Part shown: positions 55,813 through 64,000 of the stretch, one piece after another
How the letters are laid out: each line of letters starts with the position of its first letter
Numbering within the stretch: position 1 is the first letter of the stretch
Notes under the pieces: model-generated
What the model saw: the letters and a program-made list of their open reading frames with translations, nothing else
What the model was told of the DNA's origin: nothing
Databases searched by the model: none
Origin: a bacterium
GTDB lineage: Bacteria; Auribacterota; UBA3054
DNA: 64,000 nt
Assembly (NCBI GenBank): GCA_017557885.1
Contig: JAFYXV010000007.1
Location: 186,001-250,000 of the forward strand
Direction: 5' to 3'
Made by a program: the position numbers and the translations under genes

Positions 55813-56526
55813 ATGTCATTCATAAGACTCTTGGTTTCCGAGATCCCCGAACCGGGACGATCGCTTGAGCTTCTGCCAGCCCAGGCCCATCATCTTTTCC
55901 GGGTGCGCCGCAAGGGCGGGGGAGATCTTGTGATCCTCCAGACTGCGGAGGGCCGCAGGGCCCTGGCGGAGATAGTGGAAAGAGGAACGGAGGATCCCCA
56001 GGTGGTCTGCAAGGAGATATTGGAAGACGTGAAGGGCGTTCTGCCCATAGACCTTTACCCGGCGCTGCTGCCTGACAGCGCCTTCGCTTTTTTATTGCAG
56101 AAGAGCACGGAAGTGGGCGTGAGGTCCATAACGCCGGTCATTACGGAATTCACCGTGGCCAAGGTGGGCGACGAAAAGAAAAAGCTGGCCCGCTGGCAGA
56201 AGATCTGCGACGAGGCGGCCTGCCAGTGCGGCGGCGTGCCTTCTTTGGTGAAGGCGCCGCTGCGATTCGAGGAGGCAATAAATACGGCGCAGAGCGGCCT
56301 GAAGATACTGGCGGACGGCTCCGGCGTTCTTCTCAAGGAATTGAAGGGCGAAATCAAGTGTGCGGCGCTTTTGATCGGTCCGGAGGGCGGACATTCCCTC
56401 AGGGAAATGCAGGAAGCCCGGGAGGCCGGCTGGCAGAAGGTCGCTTTCCATCCTTTCATTCTGCGCGCCGAGACCGCGGCCCCGGTCTGCGCGGCGCTTC
56501 TGCAGCAGCATTTCGGAGAACTCTGA
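55813..56526 (+). CDS. rsmE: 16S rRNA (uracil-1498-N3) methyltransferase RsmE
   Basis: A 237-residue SPOUT methyltransferase with an N-terminal PUA-like domain (PAQAHHLFRVRRKGGGDLVIL) and a C-terminal knot domain: LLQKSTEVGVRSITPVITEFT, RWQKICDEAACQCGGVPSL, LLIGPEGGHSLREM and ILRAETAAPVC. It methylates U1498 in the decoding region of 16S rRNA. Genes next to dnaJ are often rsmE in bacteria. It is one base from ispG. Confidence 0.95.
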   Translation: MSFIRLLVSEIPEPGRSLELLPAQAHHLFRVRRKGGGDLVILQTAEGRRALAEIVERGTEDPQVVCKEILEDVKGVLPIDLYPALLPDSAFAFLLQKSTEVGVRSITPVITEFTVAKVGDEKKKLARWQKICDEAACQCGGVPSLVKAPLRFEEAINTAQSGLKILADGSGVLLKELKGEIKCAALLIGPEGGHSLREMQEAREAGWQKVAFHPFILRAETAAPVCAALLQQHFGEL

Positions 56527-56527
56527 C

Positions 56528-57607
56528 ATGACGCGCCTTATTAAAGTGAAAAATATCGCGATCGGCGGCGGCGCTGTTATTCCCGTCCAGTCGATGCTGA
56601 ACGTTCCCACCTCCGACACTGTTTCATCGCTCAGGCAGATCAGAAAGCTTGAGAAGGCGGGCTGCGACCTGGTGAGGCTGACGGTGAACGACGCGGCGGC
56701 CGCCAAAGCGCTGCCGGAGATCGTGGCGAAGTCTCCCGTTCCCTTGATCGCGGACATCCACTTTGACTACCGCATGGCGCTGGCGGCGCTGGAAGCGGGA
56801 ATAGCGAAGCTCAGAATAAACCCCGGCAACATCGGGGACAAAAAAAGAGTGAAGCTCGTGGCGGAAGCGGCGGGGGAGAAGGGCGTTCCCATCAGGATCG
56901 GCGTAAATTCCGGAAGCCTGAGGGAAGACGTCAGAAAAAAAGTCCTCGCCGGGCATCTCTCCCTTGGACTCGCCATGGGGCGGCACGCCCTCGCCGAGGC
57001 GAAGGCGCTGGAAAAATACGGCTTTGAAGACATCGTTCTGAGCGTCAAGGCGACGAGCGTAACGGAGACCGTCCGGGCTTACGAGTTCCTGCATGAAAAC
57101 TGCGACTTCCCCCTGCACCTTGGCATTACCGAGGCCGGAAGGCTGGAGGACGCGCTTCTGAAGTCCGGGGCCGGCTTGGGCGCCCTGCTTCTGAAAGGAA
57201 TAGGCGACACCCTGAGGATCTCCATAACGGGACCGGTGGAAAAGGAAGCGGAAGCCGGCAGGAAGCTCCTGCAGTTCCTGGGACTCCGGCCCTACGGCCC
57301 GGAAGTTGTGAGCTGCCCGACCTGCGGCCGCACCAAGGTCGAGGTGGAAAAGATCTCCAGAGAAGTCAGCCGGGCGCTCTCAAAGGATCCGGAGCTTAGG
57401 GACTATCAGTGCAAAGTGGCGGTCATGGGCTGCGCCGTGAACGGACCCGGGGAGGCGGCGGCCGCGGAGGCCGGATTGGCGGGCGGCAGCGACTGCTTCC
57501 TGCTCTTCGCCAAAGGAAAAGCCCTGAGGAAAGTTTCGCCCCGGGAAGCCGTCCCGGCCCTCCTCCAGGCGCTGCGCAACATTAAAAATGCAAAAAGGCT
57601 AAAATAA
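56528..57607 (+). CDS. ispG: 4-hydroxy-3-methylbut-2-enyl diphosphate synthase IspG
   Basis: A 359-residue iron-sulfur enzyme of the MEP isoprenoid pathway, short bacterial form. The TIM-barrel part has GCDLVRLTVNDAAAAKALPEI, PLIADIHFDYRMALAAL, KLRINPGNIG and IRIGVNSGSL. The C-terminal [4Fe-4S] part has C263 and C266 (SCPTCGR) and C302 (MGCAVNGPGEA), with E309 as expected for the cluster site. It converts MEcPP to HMBPP in the cytoplasm, so this organism makes isoprenoids by the MEP route. It probably shares a transcript with grpE, dnaJ and rsmE. Confidence 0.97.
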   Translation: MTRLIKVKNIAIGGGAVIPVQSMLNVPTSDTVSSLRQIRKLEKAGCDLVRLTVNDAAAAKALPEIVAKSPVPLIADIHFDYRMALAALEAGIAKLRINPGNIGDKKRVKLVAEAAGEKGVPIRIGVNSGSLREDVRKKVLAGHLSLGLAMGRHALAEAKALEKYGFEDIVLSVKATSVTETVRAYEFLHENCDFPLHLGITEAGRLEDALLKSGAGLGALLLKGIGDTLRISITGPVEKEAEAGRKLLQFLGLRPYGPEVVSCPTCGRTKVEVEKISREVSRALSKDPELRDYQCKVAVMGCAVNGPGEAAAAEAGLAGGSDCFLLFAKGKALRKVSPREAVPALLQALRNIKNAKRLK

Positions 57608-57647
57608 ATATAAATGTAATTTCACAAAAAGAGATTAAGGAACAACT

Positions 57648-58214
57648 ATGGATGTAATCGCCACCTTTCTGAAATGCGAAGCGCTCCTCGAGGGCCACTT
57701 CATCTTGAGCTCCGGCTTGCACAGCAACCGCTACCTGCAGTGCGCCAAGATCCTTCAGTATCCCAAGATCGCCGAGGAACTGGGAGCGGCCATCGCGAAG
57801 AAATTCTCCGATATGCAAATAGACGTGGTGGTCGGCCCGGCCATGGGCGGCGTCATCATCGCCCAGGAAGTGGCCAGGGCCATCGGCTGCCGCTCCATCT
57901 TCTCCGAAAGGGAAAACGGCGCCATGACCTTGAGGCGCGGATTTACGGTTAAAGAGGGCGAGCGCGTGCTGATCTGCGAAGACGTCTGCACCACCGGCGG
58001 CTCCGCCAAGGAAGTGGGCGCCATGCTGAGAGCTAAGGGCGCCAACGTGGTCGGCTACACCTCCATCATCGACAGAAGCGGAGGCAAAGTCGAGTTCGAC
58101 GCGCCCTACCGCGCCCTGGAAACTTTGAGCGTGGAAACTTACGATCCCGCCAACTGCCCCTTGTGCGCGGCCGGCACCCAGGCCGTGAAACCCGGCAGCC
58201 ACGGTTTGAAATAA
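57648..58214 (+). CDS. pyrE: Orotate phosphoribosyltransferase PyrE
   Basis: A 188-residue enzyme with the type I PRTase PRPP loop (VLICEDVCTTGGSAKEV near 110-122), VVVGPAMGGVIIAQEVARAIG and FSERENGAMTLRRGF. It converts orotate and PRPP to OMP in pyrimidine synthesis. An AAGGA site lies before the ATG. The C-terminal CPLCAAGTQAVKPGS is shared with the longer bacterial forms. argS follows 8 bases after the stop. Confidence 0.95.
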   Translation: MDVIATFLKCEALLEGHFILSSGLHSNRYLQCAKILQYPKIAEELGAAIAKKFSDMQIDVVVGPAMGGVIIAQEVARAIGCRSIFSERENGAMTLRRGFTVKEGERVLICEDVCTTGGSAKEVGAMLRAKGANVVGYTSIIDRSGGKVEFDAPYRALETLSVETYDPANCPLCAAGTQAVKPGSHGLK

Positions 58215-58222
58215 GGAACATC

Positions 58223-59872
58223 ATGCAGAATAAGATCAAAGAACTTTTAGAGCGGGCCTTGAAGAGCGTCGCCGAAGCCGAGGGCGTGGAGGCGAGTTTT
58301 CCGCCGGTGGTCATAACGGTCCCGAAGGACACGACCCACGGCAACTTCGCCACCAACGCCGCGCTCACATCAAGCAAGATTTTTAAGCAGGCTCCGGCGG
58401 TTTTGGCCGGAAAGTTAGTCGAGTATTGCAACGCCAACTGCGGAAGCGACCTTTCCTTCGAGGCCGCCGGACCGGGCTTCATCAACGTGAAGCTTTTGGG
58501 CAACGCCAAGAGCTCCGCTTTCATGGCGCTCTTCAATAGCGGCGAGAAAATAGGCCTCTCCGACATCGGCAGGGGAAAGACCGTGGACGTGGAGTACGTC
58601 TCCGCCAATCCCACCGGACCTTTGACGGTTGGGCACGGCCGCAACGCCGCGGTGGGCGACGTTATCTCGCGGCTCTTTGCGGCCGTTGGCTACAATGTCA
58701 CGAAAGAATATTACTTCAACGACGCCGGCAACCAGATGAACGTGCTGGCCCGCTCCGTCAGGTGCCGCTACCGCCAGTTGCTTGGCAGCGACGAACAGCT
58801 TGAGGAGAACGGCTACCAGGGCGAATACATCGTGGACATCGCAAAAGATGTGCTGAAAGATTTCGGCGATTCCCTGAAAGACACCGACGAACTGAAGACC
58901 TTCAAGGAATACGCGGTCAGGGCTACCTTCGCTATGATCAAGGACAGCCTGAAAAAGATGCGCGTCAACCACGACGTTTATTTCAACGAGCACAGCCTCT
59001 ACGATTCCGGCCGCATCAAAGAGACGCTGGAGCTTATCGCCGCGAAGGGCCTGAGCTACGAAAAGGACGGGGCCGTCTGGTACAAAGCCAGCCAGTTCGG
59101 AGCGGAGAAAGACCGCGCGCTGGTCAAGTCCAGCGGAGAACCGACTTACCGTTTGCCGGACATCGCTTACCACCGCGACAAATTCGAGCGCGGCTTCGAC
59201 CGCATCGTGGACATTTTCGGCGCGGATCACATCGCCCAGTATCCGGACGTTTTGTCCTGCCTGAAGGCCCTGGGCTACGACGTGGACAAGGTGACGGTGG
59301 CGATCTACCAGTTCGTGACTTTGCTCTCTAACGGCGAAGCTGTCAAGATGTCCACCAGGAAAGCCAACTACGTTACCCTGGACGAACTGATGGACGACGT
59401 GGGCGTTGACGCCGTGAGATATTTCTTCGTCATGAGAAGATTGGGAAGCCACCTGGAATTTGACCTGGCGCTGGCTAAAAAGCAGTCGCCGGACAACCCG
59501 GTCTTCTACATTCAGTACGCTTACGCCAGGATCGCCTCCATCTTCCGCAAGGCGGAGGTGACGGCGGAATCCCTTGCGCAAAAAGAGATCAAAGCGGAGC
59601 TTTTGACCGATCCTTCCGAACAGGAGCTCATCAAGCTTCTCGGCACCATGAAGGACACGGTGGAGAAGGCCGCGGAGCTCTGCGAGCCGCACAGGCTCAC
59701 GGGCTATCTGGAAAAACTGGCGGAGGCTTTCCACCATTACTACAACGCCGCCCAGATCCTTGTCGAGGACAAAGATCTCTGCACGGCGAGGCTGGCTCTT
59801 TTGTCAGTCGTTAGGAACGCTATCAAATGCGGGCTCGACATCCTCGGGATCTCCGCTCCGGAAAAAATGTAA
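58223..59872 (+). CDS. argS: Arginyl-tRNA synthetase
   Basis: A 549-residue class I synthetase. The ATG at 58223 is chosen for its AAGGA site and the standard N-terminal domain; an earlier in-frame start would overlap pyrE. The HIGH-type motif is PTGPLTVGHGRNAAVGD (about 131-147), and the KMSK-type motif is VKMSTRKANYVTLDEL. The C-terminal anticodon domain has HHYYNAAQIL. It charges tRNA-Arg. The next gene lies 23 bases downstream. Confidence 0.97.
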   Translation: MQNKIKELLERALKSVAEAEGVEASFPPVVITVPKDTTHGNFATNAALTSSKIFKQAPAVLAGKLVEYCNANCGSDLSFEAAGPGFINVKLLGNAKSSAFMALFNSGEKIGLSDIGRGKTVDVEYVSANPTGPLTVGHGRNAAVGDVISRLFAAVGYNVTKEYYFNDAGNQMNVLARSVRCRYRQLLGSDEQLEENGYQGEYIVDIAKDVLKDFGDSLKDTDELKTFKEYAVRATFAMIKDSLKKMRVNHDVYFNEHSLYDSGRIKETLELIAAKGLSYEKDGAVWYKASQFGAEKDRALVKSSGEPTYRLPDIAYHRDKFERGFDRIVDIFGADHIAQYPDVLSCLKALGYDVDKVTVAIYQFVTLLSNGEAVKMSTRKANYVTLDELMDDVGVDAVRYFFVMRRLGSHLEFDLALAKKQSPDNPVFYIQYAYARIASIFRKAEVTAESLAQKEIKAELLTDPSEQELIKLLGTMKDTVEKAAELCEPHRLTGYLEKLAEAFHHYYNAAQILVEDKDLCTARLALLSVVRNAIKCGLDILGISAPEKM

Positions 59873-59895
59873 ATAAAAAAATCAAGGAAAATCAT

Positions 59896-60762
59896 ATGGA
59901 AACTGTAAAGATCAACGAATATCCTCTTCTGAAGAGCGGCAAAGTCAGGGAAGTCTATGACCTGGGCGAGCATCTTCTTTTTGTGGCGACAGACCGCATC
60001 TCGGCCTTCGACAGCATACTGCCCACGCTCATTCCGGACAAGGGCAAAGTTTTGGCGGGCCTCTCCGCGTTCTGGTTCTCATTCTTCGGCGACAAAGTCA
60101 AGAACCACTTCGTTTCCGGCGACGTTTGCAAGATGTATCCGAAGCTTGAGCCCTACAAGGAATACCTGGACGGCCGCGCCATGGTCGTGAAAAAGGCCCA
60201 GATCTTCCCGGTGGAGTGCGTGGTGAGAGGCTATCTTGCCGGCAGCGCTTTCGCGGAATACAAGAAGTTCGGAACGGTCTGCGGCAAGAAGATCCAGGAA
60301 GGGCTCCAGGAGTGCTCCGAACTGCCCGAGCCCATCTTCACGCCTTCCACCAAGGCGGACGCCGGCCACGACGAGAACATCGACTTCGACCGCATGGCCG
60401 ACATCGTCGGCTTCGAATCCGCCAGCCAGCTCCGGGATCTTTCTTTGTACATCTACTCCCGCGCCAGAGCCTACGCCAGGGAGAAAGGCATCATCATAGC
60501 CGACACGAAATTCGAGTTCGGCGTCTGCGACGGCCAGATCATCCTCTGCGACGAAGTTCTCACGCCTGACTCCTCCCGCTTCTGGCCCGCCGACCAATAC
60601 TGCCCGGGCAAGGCTCAGCCCAGCTTCGACAAGCAGTATGTCCGCGATTATCTGAACGCGATCAAATGGAACCACGAGCCCCCGGCGCCGGCGCTCCCGC
60701 CCGAAGTGGTGGAAGAGACCAGGAAGAAATATCAGATGGCGCTGGATCTTCTGAGCAAATAA
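59896..60762 (+). CDS. purC: SAICAR synthetase PurC
   Basis: A 288-residue enzyme with LLKSGKVREVYDLGEHLLFVATDRISAFD at the N terminus, VVRGYLAGSAFAEY and ILCDEVLTPDSSRFWPADQY. It joins aspartate to CAIR in purine synthesis. The ATG at 59896 is used because AAGGAAAA precedes it; a frame starting at 59827 lies inside argS. It is followed at 3 bases by ftsH. Confidence 0.96.
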   Translation: METVKINEYPLLKSGKVREVYDLGEHLLFVATDRISAFDSILPTLIPDKGKVLAGLSAFWFSFFGDKVKNHFVSGDVCKMYPKLEPYKEYLDGRAMVVKKAQIFPVECVVRGYLAGSAFAEYKKFGTVCGKKIQEGLQECSELPEPIFTPSTKADAGHDENIDFDRMADIVGFESASQLRDLSLYIYSRARAYAREKGIIIADTKFEFGVCDGQIILCDEVLTPDSSRFWPADQYCPGKAQPSFDKQYVRDYLNAIKWNHEPPAPALPPEVVEETRKKYQMALDLLSK

Positions 60763-60765
60763 TCT

Positions 60766-62808
60766 ATGGGAGACAACAGCAAAAAAAGAGCCGGCGGCGG
60801 CTTTTCCGCCTGGCGCCCTTCCCTTATTTGGATCGCCGTTCTGGTGGCGACCATGCTTCTTCTCCAGCGTTTCGCGCTGGGGCAGGGCGGAGTCGTGAAT
60901 CTCTCCACTTCCGATTTTGACGAGATGATCTCCTTGGGCTGCGTGAAAAGCGTGACGGCCAGGGAGGACAGCGTCAACGTCACCGGCGAACTGGTCTTCA
61001 ACGAGATAGGGGAGCTGCCGGAGAGCGTGAAAAAGCAGCTGGCGGATCTGCCCCAGGGGACGAAGGAAGTCCGCTTCAAGACCACGGTCACGAAAAATCC
61101 GGAGGTGGAGGCCGACCGCATCAAGGCGATGCGTGAAAAAGGCGTGGAGTACACCCTGAAGGAAGCTCCCAAATGGGGCGTGATATCTTTCATCCTGCCC
61201 ATCGTGGTCCTTTTCGCCCTCGGCTACTTTTTCTTCAACAGATTGTCGAGAAACAACATGGGCATGGCCCAGGACTTCAGCCGCAGCCGGGCTAAGCAGA
61301 GCAATCCCGGCGAGCTGAAGATCACCTTCGCCGACGTGGCGGGCTGCGAGGAAGCCAAGGAAGAGACCAAGGAATTGATCGACTACCTCAAGGACACCTC
61401 CAAGTTCACCAAGATCGGCGCCCGCATCCCCAGGGGCGTCATCCTTGTCGGTCCTCCGGGAACGGGAAAGACTTTGATAGCCAAAGCCATCGCCGGCGAG
61501 GCGGGAGTTCCGTTCTTCTCCATCACCGGCTCCGACTTCGTGGAGATGTTCGTGGGCGTGGGCGCCGCCAGAGTGAGAGACCTTTTTGAGACCGGCCGCA
61601 GCAACGCCCCCTGCATCATCTTCATCGACGAGATAGACGCGGTGGGCCGCCACAGAGGCTCCGGTCTTGGCAACGGCAACGACGAAAGGGAGCAGACCTT
61701 GAACGCGCTCCTGGTGGGCATGGACGGCTTCGAGGAAAACGACGGCGTCATAGTCATCGCCGCCACCAACCGTCCCGACGTTTTGGATCCCGCTCTGCTC
61801 AGGCCCGGGCGCTTCGACCGCCAGGTGGTGCTGGACATCCCCGATTTGAAGGGCAGGGAAGCCATTCTGCAGGTGCACGCCAGGAAGATCAAAATGGGAC
61901 CCGACGTTGACCTGAACAAGGTGGCCAGGGAAACCCCGGGCCTTTCCGGCGCCGAACTGGAGAACATCGTCAACGAAGCGGCCATCTGGGCCGCCAGACA
62001 GAATCACGATACCGTGAGCATGGCGGATTTCGAGGCGGCCAGGGACAAAGTCTGCTTCGGCCGTGAACGCCGCAGCCTTACCATCGACGAAAAGGACCGC
62101 AGGATCACCGCGGTGCACGAGAGCGGGCACGCCATCGTGATGGCGCTCTCCAAAAACGGCGACCCGGTCCACAAAGTGACGATCATTCCCCGGGGCCAGG
62201 CCCTGGGCGCCACTTTCTCTCTGCCGGAAAAAGACCGCATGCACAGGTCCAAGGCGGAATTGGAGGACATCCTCGTTTCCCTGTACGCCGGCCGGGTGGC
62301 GGAGGAGATCGTCTTCGGCGACATCACCGCCGGCGCCAGCAACGACATCAGGCGCGCCACGGAGATCGCCCGGCGCATGGTCTGCGAGTGGGGCATGAGC
62401 GACAAGCTCGCCCCCAGAATGTACGGGCAGCGCGAGGAAACGCTTTTCCTCGGCAGGGAAGTCAGCCGCCAGGTTGACTACAGCGACGAGACCGCCAACC
62501 TTATCGACTCCGAGATCAACGCCGTTATCGAAAAGGCCAGGAAGGAAGCTTTCCGGATCCTGACCGAGCGAAGAAAAGAACTTGACATTCTTGCCGAGGC
62601 GCTTCTGCGCCACGAGACTCTGGATGGCTCCGAAGTGACGGACATCCTGGAAGGGCGCGAACTGGCAAGGGACCTTAAGGCCGAAGAAAAGGCCGAAGCA
62701 AAAACTGAAAAACCTGAGGCTGACGCGGAAAGCGAATCTTCCCAGGATGGGTTGGAAAGCCGGGATGCGGAGCCTTCGGCGGGATCCGGCGAGGAAGGGA
62801 AGGGCTGA
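60766..62808 (+). CDS. ftsH: ATP-dependent membrane metalloprotease FtsH
   Basis: A 680-residue protein with two membrane helices (about 20-40 and 145-162) flanking a periplasmic domain, then an AAA module with Walker A GPPGTGKT, Walker [13 protein letters not shown] and the pore motif FVEMFVG. The arginine finger region is RPGRFDRQ. The zinc protease domain has HESGH with the first His at 451. The tail is Glu/Ala-rich. It degrades misfolded and regulatory membrane proteins. It overlaps folP by one base (TGATG). Confidence 0.97.
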   Translation: MGDNSKKRAGGGFSAWRPSLIWIAVLVATMLLLQRFALGQGGVVNLSTSDFDEMISLGCVKSVTAREDSVNVTGELVFNEIGELPESVKKQLADLPQGTKEVRFKTTVTKNPEVEADRIKAMREKGVEYTLKEAPKWGVISFILPIVVLFALGYFFFNRLSRNNMGMAQDFSRSRAKQSNPGELKITFADVAGCEEAKEETKELIDYLKDTSKFTKIGARIPRGVILVGPPGTGKTLIAKAIAGEAGVPFFSITGSDFVEMFVGVGAARVRDLFETGRSNAPCIIFIDEIDAVGRHRGSGLGNGNDEREQTLNALLVGMDGFEENDGVIVIAATNRPDVLDPALLRPGRFDRQVVLDIPDLKGREAILQVHARKIKMGPDVDLNKVARETPGLSGAELENIVNEAAIWAARQNHDTVSMADFEAARDKVCFGRERRSLTIDEKDRRITAVHESGHAIVMALSKNGDPVHKVTIIPRGQALGATFSLPEKDRMHRSKAELEDILVSLYAGRVAEEIVFGDITAGASNDIRRATEIARRMVCEWGMSDKLAPRMYGQREETLFLGREVSRQVDYSDETANLIDSEINAVIEKARKEAFRILTERRKELDILAEALLRHETLDGSEVTDILEGRELARDLKAEEKAEAKTEKPEADAESESSQDGLESRDAEPSAGSGEEGKG

Positions 62809-63635
62809 TGTACGCCTGGCGCTGGCAAATAAAGGGCAGGAAATTGCGTTTCGATTTCCCTCTGATCGTCGGGATACTTAACCTGACGCCGGATTCCTTT
62901 TACAGCCAGAGCCGCTGCGAAGGCCGCTCCAGCGCCCTCAAAAGAGCCAAGCAGCTTGTTGCGGACGGCGCGGACATCCTGGATCTGGGCGCGGAATCCA
63001 CCAGGCCGGGCGCCGCGTTCGTCAGCGAGGAAAAGGAACTGGCCCGCCTCCTGCCGGCTCTCAAAGCCATCAGGGCCGCTTTTCCTGACATTCCGATATC
63101 CATAGACACCAGAAGGGCCGCGGTGGCCAAGGAGGCCCTGGAGGCCGGCGCCGACATCATAAACGACGTCTCTTCCCTGAGCGATCCGTTGATGAAGGAA
63201 GTGGCGGCCCGCTATCTTCCCGGGGTTATACTGACGCACGCTCCCGCGGAACTGGCCAGCGGGGAAAACAGGGACGTTTCCATCGGCGAAGTCAAGAAAT
63301 TTTTAAGGGAGCGAACCTCCCAGGCGGTCGCCTGGGGAGTCCCCAGAGATTCGATAGTCTGGGATCCGGGACTGGGATTTGGCAAAACTACGCAGTCCAA
63401 CTGGCAGCTCCTTATGGACCTGAAGGAGATCTCCTCCGACAATCTAGTGATGTGCGCCGCCTCCCGGAAACGGTTCACCAGAAAGGATCCGGACGCGCCT
63501 GAAGGCCCCGGGAATTCCGGGCTGGAGGGGACCATAAAGGCCAATCTTCTGGCTGTCGAGAACGGCGCCGCCATGCTGAGAGTCCACGACGTGGCGGAGA
63601 TGAAACAAATTTTGAAAGGAGGGTCCCGTGCCTGA
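62808..63635 (+). CDS. folP: Dihydropteroate synthase FolP
   Basis: A 275-residue TIM-barrel enzyme with VGILNLTPDSFY, DILDLGAESTRPGA, ISIDTRRAAVAKEAL, DIINDVSSLSD, VWDPGLGFGKTTQSNWQLL and RVHDVAEMKQIL. It joins p-aminobenzoate to dihydropterin pyrophosphate in folate synthesis and is the sulfonamide target. It is coupled to ftsH by a TGATG overlap; its own 3' end carries the ribosome binding site of the next gene. Confidence 0.96.
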   Translation: MYAWRWQIKGRKLRFDFPLIVGILNLTPDSFYSQSRCEGRSSALKRAKQLVADGADILDLGAESTRPGAAFVSEEKELARLLPALKAIRAAFPDIPISIDTRRAAVAKEALEAGADIINDVSSLSDPLMKEVAARYLPGVILTHAPAELASGENRDVSIGEVKKFLRERTSQAVAWGVPRDSIVWDPGLGFGKTTQSNWQLLMDLKEISSDNLVMCAASRKRFTRKDPDAPEGPGNSGLEGTIKANLLAVENGAAMLRVHDVAEMKQILKGGSRA

Positions 63636-64000
63636 AAAAGAAGTCAGCACCTGGATCCTCACGGCGGATTTCGATTATCCCGAGTGCCAGAGGATAATCA
63701 GCGCTTACAGGGAGCGCCGCAACATTACGGTCTGCTTTTCCGGAAAATTCGTTAAGACCTGGCCTATCACAAGGTCCGCGATCCTGGCGGACGTTCTGAC
63801 GAAGCTTGAAAAACAGAAGATCGATTGGATCTTCGAGGATATTCCCGAAGAGACGATGCGCTTCATCAAATTCAACAAAGAGCGCAGCGACACCATTACG
63901 GTCGCAAGGGTGGCCAGGGCCGGCAAGCGCCGCATCTACGGCCTGATCGTCAGGACTAACAATTTCCTGAAAATGCTGGTCTATCTCTTCAAGCTGATGC
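63628..64000 (+). CDS. Start of a protein of unknown function, cut by the window edge
   Basis: The frame opens at GTG 63628 with a strong AAAGGAGGG site (63615-63623) 5 bases before it and overlaps the end of folP by 8 bases; it stays open to the edge (124 residues). The visible part begins VPEKEVSTWILTADFDYPECQ and includes PEETMRFIKFNKERSD. Hydrophobic residues increase at the end (NNFLKMLVYLFKLM), perhaps the start of a membrane or amphipathic segment. No family is recognised. Confidence 0.6.
   Translation, partial: MPEKEVSTWILTADFDYPECQRIISAYRERRNITVCFSGKFVKTWPITRSAILADVLTKLEKQKIDWIFEDIPEETMRFIKFNKERSDTITVARVARAGKRRIYGLIVRTNNFLKMLVYLFKLM

Noticed and set aside
60079..62613. Long minus-strand open frame (844 codons) opposite purC-ftsH
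   Set aside because: It lies wholly opposite two certain genes and is rich in Gly, Val, His and Asp as shadow frames of GC-rich codons are; no motif and no ribosome site.

Overview
The window is about 64 kb of bacterial chromosome, densely coding, at roughly 55% GC by eye. It most likely comes from the PVC group, probably a Lentisphaerae or Kiritimatiellota relative. That placement is an inference from three things: many short PEP-CTERM-type sorting tails (V/LPEP, a hydrophobic stretch, RKR/RRK), a full Bat aerotolerance operon, and an anaerobe-style set of glycan- and protein-degrading exported proteins. No rRNA, tRNA, CRISPR array, insertion sequence or phage gene was seen, and no gene-free stretch exceeds 300 bases.

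Region by region. (1) 1-2167: the end of a sulfatase-like gene and a heparinase II/III-like protein. (2) 2291-11906, plus strand: three tandem KP-43-like subtilases with PEP-CTERM tails, a carboxypeptidase-regulatory-like protein, a small charged protein, a parvulin-type foldase lipoprotein and a family 2 glycosyltransferase, closed by a bidirectional terminator. (3) 12011-22627, minus strand: a Bat operon (BatD-like protein, MoxR, DUF58, TPR, second BatD-like lipoprotein, BatA, BatB, BatC, BatD, BatE). (4) 22852-40989, plus strand: four large (840-1048 aa) and four small (237-250 aa) paralogous PEP-CTERM proteins, with a lipoprotein phosphodiesterase inserted and a GH89 alpha-N-acetylglucosaminidase lipoprotein at the end. 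(5) 41035-46295, minus strand: two HExxH metallopeptidase-like proteins, one of them double-headed. (6) 46476-64000, plus strand: housekeeping genes, namely obg, an RluD-type pseudouridine synthase, dnaK-groES-groEL, grpE-dnaJ-rsmE-ispG, pyrE-argS-purC-ftsH-folP, and the start of a further gene.

How it fits together. The exported proteases, foldase, glycan hydrolases and modular beta-sandwich proteins look like a surface system for binding and breaking down host or matrix glycoproteins, including N-acetylglucosamine-containing glycans. Some members carry PEP-CTERM tails and others are lipoproteins. The exosortase that would process the tails is not in the window.

The most notable regulatory signals are two sigma-54-type -24/-12 elements with exact GG-N10-GC spacing. 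One precedes dnaK-groES-groEL and the other the bat operon, and each has an inverted repeat at the distance expected of an enhancer-binding site. Together they suggest an RpoN-dependent proteostasis/envelope-stress response. A recurrent sigma-70-type extended -10 box (TTGNTANAAT) precedes many of the other genes.
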